Origin: Propionibacteriaceae bacterium UBA4569
GTDB taxonomy: Bacteria > Actinomycetota > Actinomycetes > Propionibacteriales > Propionibacteriaceae
Direction: 5' to 3'
Length of the DNA: 12,835 nt
Assembly: GCA_002387005.1 (NCBI GenBank)
Contig: DGKN01000070.1
Coordinates: 27,362-40,196 of the forward strand
The translations under genes and the position numbers were made by a program. Of the stretch, positions 6,011 through 11,792 are shown piece after piece. Each line of letters begins with the position of its first letter. Positions within the stretch are counted from its first letter, which is position 1. The notes under the pieces were generated by a model that saw nothing but the letters and a program-made list of their open reading frames with translations, made no database searches and had not been told where the DNA came from.

Positions 6011-7638
6011 TGTCGTCCACCGGACACAGGAGCACCAGCACCGTGACCGGGCTGGGCAGCTCGCTGCGGCTCGCGGTGCGCCGCAACCGATGGTTCTGGC
6101 TGTCCTGGATCATCGGCCTGGCCATTCTGATGCCGATGACCGCGGCGCAGTACGAGACGATCATCCCGGCCGGCACCGACCCCCGCGACACCCTCGAACC
6201 ACTGCGCAACAACCCGTCCATGCTGGCCCTGCTCGGCCCGGCCTTCGACATCTACACCAAGGGTGGTTTCGTCTTCTGGCGCGTGGGCGGCTTCTGCTCG
6301 ATGTTCGCCGGAATGATGGCGGGCTTCGGGATCATCCGCGCCACCCGTGCCGAGGAGGAGGAAGGACGCTTGGAGATGGTCCGCTCCGGGGCGATCGGAC
6401 GACATGCCCCGCTCGCCGCCGGCATCCTGCTCGGCGCGCTGGGTTCGGCCATCCTCGGCATCCTCACCGCAGCGCTGCTGGTCGCGTCCGGTCTTCCGGC
6501 CACCGGGTCGGTAGCCTCCGGGCTGGCGCTCACCGTCGAGGGCCTCGTCTTCACCGGCATCGGCGCGGTGGTTGCGCAGGTCTTCGGGAGCGCCCGCACT
6601 ACTCGCTACTGGACCCTCGGCGCCCTGTGGGGCGGCATGTTCGTCGTCCGGATGATGATCGACGGCGGCGGGGAGTCCGTGCCGGGATGGCTGCGTTGGC
6701 TGGTCCCGATGGAGTGGGGCATGCTGATCCGGCCCTTCTCGGACGAGCGATGGTGGGTCGCCCTGTTGCCGCTGGGGCTGTTCGTGGCGCTGGTGGCGTT
6801 GGCCTTCCGGTTGGAGTCCGCCCGCGACCACGGCGCCGGGCTGGTCCAGCCCCGTCCGGGACCCGCCGCGGCATCACGCTCCTTGTCAGGACCATTCGGG
6901 CTCGCTTGGCGGTTGCAGCGCGGCGGCGTGATCGGGTGGGTGGTCGCGATCGCCTTCAGCGCCCTGGGTTGTGGTTCGATCGTGTCCCAGATGGAGGAGT
7001 CCTTCGCCGCCAACCCCGAACTCGGCGAGATGGTCGAGAAGATGGGCGGCAGTGACGACCTCTTCGTCGCCTTCTACGTCGCGATGCTCGGCATCATCGG
7101 CACCGTCACCGCGATCTTCGCGGCCACCGTGCTGAACCGGCTCAAGTCCGAGGAGGTCCGCGGGCACGCCGAACAGATGCTGGCCACCGCCATCGGACGG
7201 ACGCGCTACGCGGCAAGCCACTTGGGGATCGCGTTCGCCTTCCCGACGGTCGCGTTCGTGTTGACCGGTGCCCTGCTGCCCTTTGCGCAGGCCCAGCGGG
7301 ACGGTAACTGGTCGCTGGTTGGGACGTACACCCGCAGCGCCTTGGGGCTGTTGCCCGGGCTGTGGCTGGTGCTCGGGTTCGCGATGCTGCTGATCGGTTG
7401 GGCGCCACGGCTCACCGGGCTGGTGTGGGGGCTGCTCGGCTGGGCCCTGTTCGCCACCTGGTTCAGCGTCCTGTTCGACCTGCCGGTCTGGCTGACCAAG
7501 ATGCAGCCGTGGGGTTACCTGCCCCACCTGCCGCGCGACCCGATGGGCTGGACGGCCTTCCTGGTGGAGTTGATGCTCGCAATGGCGCTGGTCGTCGTCG
7601 GGCTCGTTGGGTACCGCAGGCGGGGCATCCCGGGCTGA
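6010..7638 (+). CDS. ABC-2 type permease, exporter of polyketide-antibiotic-like compounds
   Basis: The product is 542 residues from ATG 6010, which shares one base with the stop of the ATPase gene; a GTG one codon earlier is possible. GAGGGG at 5997-6002 supplies the ribosome site. The protein is about twice the length of a simple ABC-2 permease and shows two similar halves of roughly six hydrophobic spans each, joined by a Pro/Ala/Arg linker around 280-295. Each half opens with a short basic cytoplasmic stretch (RRNRWFWLSW at 25-34; WRLQRGGVIGW near 300). A charged loop EEEEGRLEM at about 115-123 and a matching KSEEVRGHAEQML in the second half are the coupling-type segments seen in this family. 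It forms the export channel with the ATPase. The substrate is unknown. Confidence 0.92.
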   Translation: MSSTGHRSTSTVTGLGSSLRLAVRRNRWFWLSWIIGLAILMPMTAAQYETIIPAGTDPRDTLEPLRNNPSMLALLGPAFDIYTKGGFVFWRVGGFCSMFAGMMAGFGIIRATRAEEEEGRLEMVRSGAIGRHAPLAAGILLGALGSAILGILTAALLVASGLPATGSVASGLALTVEGLVFTGIGAVVAQVFGSARTTRYWTLGALWGGMFVVRMMIDGGGESVPGWLRWLVPMEWGMLIRPFSDERWWVALLPLGLFVALVALAFRLESARDHGAGLVQPRPGPAAASRSLSGPFGLAWRLQRGGVIGWVVAIAFSALGCGSIVSQMEESFAANPELGEMVEKMGGSDDLFVAFYVAMLGIIGTVTAIFAATVLNRLKSEEVRGHAEQMLATAIGRTRYAASHLGIAFAFPTVAFVLTGALLPFAQAQRDGNWSLVGTYTRSALGLLPGLWLVLGFAMLLIGWAPRLTGLVWGLLGWALFATWFSVLFDLPVWLTKMQPWGYLPHLPRDPMGWTAFLVELMLAMALVVVGLVGYRRRGIPG

Positions 7639-7663
7639 GCGGGGGCTTCCACCCTCGGAGACC

Positions 7664-8638
7664 TCAGCCCTCGGCGGTGCGGGGAACCTCTCGCGGGGCA
7701 GTGCGGGCGATCTGCTCGCGAATGTCGATCAGGCGCTTGGCGTGGGACTGCAGTGCCAGGTCCTCGGGCAGGGTCGGGTTCCATGAGCGGACGGCGACCT
7801 TGCGCGAGCCCGTCGGGTCCAGCGCCACCAGCACCATCAGGCAGTGGGTGGTGGTGTGCATCTCGCCGCCGCTGCGGGGATCCCCGGACCGGACATGCAC
7901 CGAGACGTGCATGGACGAGTGGCCGGTGTGGATCAAGCGCGCCTCGACCTCCACCAGGTGCCCGATCTGGATCGGACGGTAGAACCGCACGCCACCAGCG
8001 AAGACGGCGATGGCGGGACCTTGGTGCCACTGCTCCGCGACCAGGTTCGCGGCCTCGTCGATCCACTGCATCACGGAGCCGCCGTGCACCTTGCCGCCCC
8101 AGTTCACATCCGTCGGCTTGGCCAGGAACCGCAGCGTCCGGCGCAGCGAGGCCGTCGCCTCCGTGTAGACCTGATCGGCCATGTCGGCCTCGATCTCCCG
8201 TCGTCCGTTGATCCGGCGCACGGCGATCTGCTGCTGCTCGCGCTCCCAGTCGTCGGTCGGCTCGAAGGCGGCCACCTCGCTCGGGTGCCCGTTCTCGTCC
8301 GTCGCGACGAAGACCATCAGGCACTGGCACGTGACGGCCCGCTCCTCCGATCGCGGCGACCCGCTGGAAACGGTGCAGACGATGTGCATCGACGTCCGTC
8401 CGGTGTGGACGATGCGCGCCTGCACCTCGACCATGTCGCCGACCAGCACGGGGCGGCTGAAGCGGACATTGCCGACATAGGCGGTGAAGCAGTACTGGCC
8501 ACTCCACGCCACCGCAGCGGCGTATCCGGCCTTGTCGATCCACTCCAGCACGAGGCCGCCCTCAACACGTCCCTCGGTGTTGCCGTCCATCGGCGCCGCC
8601 AGGAATCGAAGGGTCAGGTGGCGCTGGGTGCCGGGCAC
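7664..8638 (-). CDS. Acyl-CoA thioesterase with two tandem hotdog domains
   Basis: The product is 324 residues from GTG 8638, with AAGGAG at 8645-8650 six bases upstream. Residues 1-130 and 160-290 are clear repeats of one another: RFLAAPMDGNTEGRVEGGLVLEWID in two blocks around 11-35 aligns with RFLAKPTDVNWGGKVHGGSVMQWID around 170-194, and later VRFSRPVLVGDMVEVQARIVHTG with VRFYRPIQIGHLVEVEARLIHTG. Each half keeps both the hotdog active-site Asn (N20, N179) and Asp (D35, D194). Such proteins (YciA/ACOT7-like) hydrolyse acyl-CoA to free acid and CoA in the cytoplasm, working as an intramolecular dimer. The gene runs convergently to the ABC permease, only 25 bp away, and is divergent from ppm1. 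Chain-length preference cannot be read from the sequence. Confidence 0.93.
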   Translation of the reverse strand: MPGTQRHLTLRFLAAPMDGNTEGRVEGGLVLEWIDKAGYAAAVAWSGQYCFTAYVGNVRFSRPVLVGDMVEVQARIVHTGRTSMHIVCTVSSGSPRSEERAVTCQCLMVFVATDENGHPSEVAAFEPTDDWEREQQQIAVRRINGRREIEADMADQVYTEATASLRRTLRFLAKPTDVNWGGKVHGGSVMQWIDEAANLVAEQWHQGPAIAVFAGGVRFYRPIQIGHLVEVEARLIHTGHSSMHVSVHVRSGDPRSGGEMHTTTHCLMVLVALDPTGSRKVAVRSWNPTLPEDLALQSHAKRLIDIREQIARTAPREVPRTAEG

Positions 8639-8686
8639 GATGTGCTCCTTGTTGAGACGGTGGACTGTGATGACTAGGGGAATGGT

Positions 8687-8730
8687 GCGTGTCGGGTGGG
8701 ATCGCCCACCAGCCTATCGCCGCGACACGC
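8687..8730. repeat. Nested inverted repeat in the thioesterase-ppm1 divergent gap
   Basis: Outer arms GCGTGTCG (8687-8694) and CGACACGC (8723-8730) enclose an inner hairpin GGTGGG-ATCG-CCCACC (8695-8710) directly abutting the left arm. Folded as RNA or cruciform this would be 14 paired bases with a 12-base bulge on one side. It sits 44 bp before the ppm1 start and 49 bp before the thioesterase start, so it may be an operator or a leader structure. Confidence 0.5.
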
Positions 8731-8773
8731 GGCCCCAGTAACCTTGAGTCCTTGACGTGAGAGGAACGACGAC

Positions 8774-9604
8774 GTGACACAGAACGCGGACACCTACGCC
8801 GGTCTCGGCCGGATCCTGGTGATCATCCCGACCTACAACGAGCTGGAGAACATCGGCCCGATCACGTCGCGGTTGCGCAAGGCGGTCCCCCAGGCCCACA
8901 TCCTCATCGCGGACGACAACTCCCCCGACGGCACCGGCGCCAAGGCCGACGAGCTCGCCGCCGCGGACGACCACATCCACGTCAACCACCGCAAGGGCAA
9001 GGAGGGGCTGGGTGCCGCCTACCTTGATTCCTTCAAGTGGGGTCTCGACCAGGGCTACGACGTCCTGGTGGAGTTCGACGCGGACGGCTCCCACCAGCCC
9101 GAGCAGCTTCATCGACTGCTGGACGCGCTGGCCGACGGCGCCGACATGGTCAAGGGCTCCCGCTGGGTGAAAGGCGGTTCGATCGTGAACTGGCCCAAGC
9201 ACCGCGAGTTCCTCTCGCGCGGCGGCTCGGTCTACATCCAGCTGATGCTCGGCATGCCGATCAAGGACGTCACCGGCGGCTTCAACGCCTTCCGCGCGGA
9301 CGCGCTGCGTCAGCTCGTCTCCGAGAACATCGACCGGCACGGCTACGGGATCCAGCGCGACCTGACCTGGAATGCCTACCGCAAGGGCTTCACCATCGTC
9401 GAGGTTCCGATCGACTTCGTGGAGCGGGAGATCGGTGACTCCAAGATGGGCAGCGATGTCGTGAAGGAGGCCATCAAGTCGACCACGAAGATGGGCCTGC
9501 AGCACCGCGGCAGCCAGCTGCGCACCCTCGGCAAGGGGGTCGCCGCCAGCGCCGGCAAGGGCTTGGACGCCGCGAAGCAACAGGTCGCCAAGCGCCGCGG
9601 CTGA
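8774..9604 (+). CDS. ppm1: Polyprenol-monophosphomannose synthase (DPM1-like GT2)
   Basis: The product is 276 residues from GTG 8774, preceded by GAGAGGA at 8758-8764. It is a GT2 enzyme close to dolichol-phosphate mannose synthases: VIIPTYNELENI (16-27), ADDNSPDGTG (46-55), the metal-binding DADGSHQP (102-109), KGSRW (127-131), and VTGGFNAFR (166-174). It transfers mannose from GDP-mannose to a polyprenyl phosphate at the inner face of the membrane. In actinobacteria this lipid-linked mannose serves outer-leaflet mannosylation of lipoglycans and proteins. There is no fused Lnt-like membrane domain, so it is the single-domain form. The last 27 residues are Lys/Ala/Gly-rich and basic, beyond the catalytic domain, and could help it sit on the membrane. 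Mannose rather than another sugar is inferred from the family. Confidence 0.92.
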   Translation: MTQNADTYAGLGRILVIIPTYNELENIGPITSRLRKAVPQAHILIADDNSPDGTGAKADELAAADDHIHVNHRKGKEGLGAAYLDSFKWGLDQGYDVLVEFDADGSHQPEQLHRLLDALADGADMVKGSRWVKGGSIVNWPKHREFLSRGGSVYIQLMLGMPIKDVTGGFNAFRADALRQLVSENIDRHGYGIQRDLTWNAYRKGFTIVEVPIDFVEREIGDSKMGSDVVKEAIKSTTKMGLQHRGSQLRTLGKGVAASAGKGLDAAKQQVAKRRG

Positions 9605-9616
9605 ACGCCGCCGCCC

Positions 9617-9630
9617 CGAAGTCACCTTCG
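9617..9630 (+). terminator. Short hairpin after ppm1
   Basis: CGAAG (9617-9621), loop TCAC, CTTCG (9626-9630), starting 13 bases after the ppm1 stop. The stem is only five base pairs and no T-run follows, so termination is uncertain. It also lies just before the next ATG at 9638. Confidence 0.3.
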
Positions 9631-9637
9631 TCCATCC

Positions 9638-10527
9638 ATGGCGACCCGTGAGAACACCAGCCGGGAACAGCTGGCGCGCGAGGCCTTCGCGCTCGTCTTC
9701 TCCGATGCCCTGCAAGCGCGCGGCCTGACCCTGGACCGCGTCCACGCCCGGCTCGTCGCGGCGGGTTGTCCCGTGTCGATCGCCACCCTGAGCTACTGGC
9801 AGACCGGACGCTCACTGCCCACCCGGATGGCGTCGATGGCGGCGCTGGCCGAACTCGACCGGATCTTCGAGCTGCCCCCCGGCTACCTCGTCTCCCTGCT
9901 GCCTGCGCGCACCGACCGGTCGTGGCGGTTGCGCCAGGTGCTGGACTCCTACGACCGGGTCGAGCAGATCTTCGCGGGTTGGGGTTCGTCCACCGACTCC
10001 CAGCTGACCAGCATCGTCGTCCACGAACGGCACCTGGTGCAGGACGAGGGCCAGCGGATCGTCTCCCGGATGCGGCAGCTGATGCGCTGCACCGGGGACG
10101 ACGTGACGACGACGCCATACATCTTCCAGCAGCCCGCCGCGCACGTCGCGCCTCGTCCACAGGCCCTGACGGCTGCGAGATCGGCAACTCCTTCATCGAT
10201 CAGGACGCGGGGCTGGCCGTCGGCGAGTGGGTCTTCCCGCGGCCAGTCCAGGCCGGGGAGCTGGTCTGTTTCGACTTCGAGATCGACTGGGTCTCCTCCG
10301 ACCCGCTGGACCGCTGCTTCGAGCGGCTGTTGGCCGACCAGGCGCAGATTCTGTCGATCCAGGTCGAGTTCACCGGGCGTCCACCCGCCCGGGCCAGGCG
10401 CCAACTGCGCGCCAACCATGACACGGATATGCTGGTGGACGAGCCGCTGCCGGTGGACGGCAACCAGGTCACGTCCCTGGTGGTTGACCCGCAACCCGGA
10501 GTGCACGGGGTCCGCTGGGAGTTCTGA
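9638..10527 (+). pseudogene. XRE-like helix-turn-helix regulator, interrupted by a one-base frameshift
   Basis: The first frame runs from ATG 9638. Residues 20-80 look like a Cro/C1-type HTH: FSDALQARGLTLDRVHARL, then VSIATLSYWQTGRSLPT, then an ALAELDRIFELPPGYL segment. After residue 172 (near base 10150) the protein-like signal jumps to another frame, which goes on as SSTGPDGCEIGNSFIDQD and ends naturally at 10527 with VHGVRWEF. Adding one C to the CC at about 10151-10152 joins both parts into some 296 residues with no further problem. The C-terminal part is probably a ligand or effector domain; I do not recognise it. No slippery heptamer is visible at the junction, so this is a real mutation or a sequencing error rather than programmed frameshifting. 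No Shine-Dalgarno is visible before the ATG. It may regulate itself or ppm1; nothing in the sequence proves either. Confidence 0.75.
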
Positions 10528-10542
10528 CGCGGGAATGTCGTC

Positions 10543-10664
10543 GCGGCAGGGAAGTAGGCGTACGGCCGCGCGCGTCCATCAGAATTGACCAAGAAGAAGA
10601 GGCACGTGGCACCTCCGCTCCACTCACCAAATAGAAGGCCACCCTTGCTCAGCCCAACGCCAAT
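10543..10664 (-). pseudogene. Remnant of the immunity-like gene (C-terminal part only)
   Basis: On the minus strand, 122 bases encode IIGVGLSKGGLLFGEWSGG onward to NSDGRARPYAYFPAA, matching residues 89-129 of the membrane protein at 11328-11792 with no gaps. An in-frame TGA precedes it after five bases, there is no start, and the frame runs on without homology into the antisense of the HTH gene. It is a fragment left by duplication and deletion, not an active gene. Its left edge lies 16 bp after the HTH gene's stop. Confidence 0.85.
10543..10664. repeat. Direct repeat, copy 1 (122 bp)
   Basis: It aligns without gaps to 11407-11528; by hand count 109 of 122 bases agree (89%). Both copies have the same orientation and are 742 bp apart, flanking the broken lipoprotein gene. 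Confidence 0.9.
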
Positions 10665-10681
10665 AATCGGTCAGGCCCTCG

Positions 10682-10695
10682 CCCGGGGCCCCGGG
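10682..10695. repeat. 14-bp perfect palindrome after the lipoprotein gene
   Basis: CCCGGGGCCCCGGG equals its own reverse complement. It lies 9 bp beyond the stop of the lipoprotein gene (minus strand) and 17 bp before the immunity remnant, at the junction of the two. It could fold as a 5-bp stem with a GGCC loop and act as a weak terminator, or mark a recombination joint. Confidence 0.45.
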
Positions 10696-10704
10696 AGGCC
10701 TAGA

Positions 10705-11200
10705 TCATCGAGAAGAACACCCATATTCGCCGAGGTCTAGCTTCGCCAAGGAATCATACTGGACAACCTCCTCTACAAGCACTGCCTGCCCGTCCTCCAT
10801 ATGAGACGGTACCTCAACCCAAATTTCGCTGCCGTTTTCGGCCACGCCAGTAACCAAGCGTCCTGCAACGGAGAATCCTGCTTGAATGCCTGGGGCGAAT
10901 TTGACACGGACACCGGCCGTCGATCGTCCTGGGAGTTCTGCGGGATTCACGCCCGTCAGATAGTCATACTGCGCCAGTATGGAATCCGTCGGCGTGCCGC
11001 CCGAGTCAATCGATCTTACTTCCATCCTCCTAAAGGCATCTTCACGGCATACGGAGCCAGCGATCCAAACGCCACCCCCTCAGGGCGACGAACCCGGGAG
11101 AGTAGGGGCGTGAGGGGGCGCATGACGCAACGAGCAGCGACCATGCCGCGAACAACAGGAGTTTCGTAAGGCGGTGACGTTCCGCAATTTCAGCTAACAT
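10705..11200 (-). pseudogene. Lipoprotein gene broken by a one-base insertion at a C5 run
   Basis: On the minus strand an ATG at 11200, with GGAAG seven bases upstream, starts MLAEIAERHRLTK, then a hydrophobic stretch LLLFAAWSLL and the lipobox VAS-C (Cys27), a typical lipoprotein signal. This frame dies at a TGA about 53 codons in. From the G5 run of the coding strand (11075-11079 on +), the +1 frame continues as VWIAGSVCREDAFRRMEVRS and runs to the stop at 10705. Removing one G joins them into about 164 residues. The alternative start inside the second frame (ATG 11025) has AGGAGG directly abutting it, with no spacer, so it is a poor start. The mature protein would be a surface-anchored beta-rich domain of unknown family. 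It follows the toxin and its candidate immunity gene, so it may be a second immunity or accessory protein. A phase-variable gene or sequencing error is also possible. Confidence 0.7.
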
Positions 11201-11327
11201 GCTCCATCTTCCGGCTCTCATAGATCGGAGAGTTGGGACTCTTGGGCCAGCGAAGTCATGAACACCGAAATCACCTCAAGAGGTCCAACTCAGGTCCAAG
11301 TTGACCGTGCCCAAGTAGTCAAGAGTG

Positions 11328-11792
11328 TCACTGGACTTCTTTAACCTGCAGCAGTCGACAGACGTTCCACAATTGTCTATTCAGTTCCTCAGATCTGGAG
11401 AAGGCTGCAGCGGGCAAGTAGGCATACCGCCGCGCGCGCCCATCAGAATTGACCAAGAAGAAGAGGCACGTAGCGCCCCCGCTCCACTCACCAAATAGAA
11501 GCCCACCCTTACCCAGTCCAACGCCAATGACGTCATCCGCATCGAACGATACCTTTCCAAGGGGTCGGGGTACCTCTATCTGCCTCGTCACCCCATCGAA
11601 CTTCACAGCTCCGAGCGACAGGTATCGGAGGCCGGTGCAAGCAAAGAAGACCCCTAGGGAAGCGACGGCGACTGCCGACTTCCCGCTCATGTCTGTCGCG
11701 GCCAGTATCGCAACCAAGGAATACATTCCAAACGACAGGGGCGATGCCACTCGGAAGTACCGCGTTGGCCGCGCGATAGTTTGCCGGCTCAC
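11328..11792 (-). CDS. Two-span membrane protein, candidate immunity protein of the Rhs toxin
   Basis: The product is 154 residues from GTG 11792. The frame is open 222 bases further upstream, but that part lies inside the toxin gene. The GTG overlaps the toxin stop as GTGA, the usual sign of translational coupling, so I chose it. Two hydrophobic stretches, about residues 18-33 and 38-62, form a membrane hairpin. The remaining 90 residues look soluble and beta-rich: VKFDGVTRQIEVPRPLG, SFDADDVIGVGLGKGG, and CLFFLVNSDGRARRYAYLP, a pattern I associate with bacterial PH-like domains (inference). I do not recognise a named family. The gene order, toxin then small protein in the same direction, and the presence of a decayed copy downstream are typical of polymorphic-toxin immunity genes. 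Base composition is poorer in GC than the core genes. Confidence 0.75.
   Translation of the reverse strand: MSRQTIARPTRYFRVASPLSFGMYSLVAILAATDMSGKSAVAVASLGVFFACTGLRYLSLGAVKFDGVTRQIEVPRPLGKVSFDADDVIGVGLGKGGLLFGEWSGGATCLFFLVNSDGRARRYAYLPAAAFSRSEELNRQLWNVCRLLQVKEVQ
11407..11528. repeat. Direct repeat, copy 2 (122 bp, inside the immunity-like gene)
   Basis: This copy is the intact coding version, residues 89-129 of the immunity-like protein. Copy 1 is at 10543-10664 in the same orientation. Confidence 0.9.

Noticed and set aside
8714..9745. Minus-strand 343-codon frame opposite ppm1
   Set aside because: No family features, while the plus strand carries all GT2/DPM motifs.
10140..10165. Programmed -1 frameshifting in the HTH gene
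   Set aside because: No X-XXY-YYZ heptamer or downstream pseudoknot is apparent; a simple one-base loss explains it better.
11281..11320. Short repeated AGGTCCAA units and nearby CAACT/AGTTG symmetry between the immunity and lipoprotein genes
   Set aside because: Two imperfect 11-base units only; no spacer regularity, so not a CRISPR or a regulatory array.
11201..11327. Possible tiny coding frames (15-20 codons) between the immunity and lipoprotein genes
   Set aside because: Too short, without ribosome sites or homology that I can recognise.
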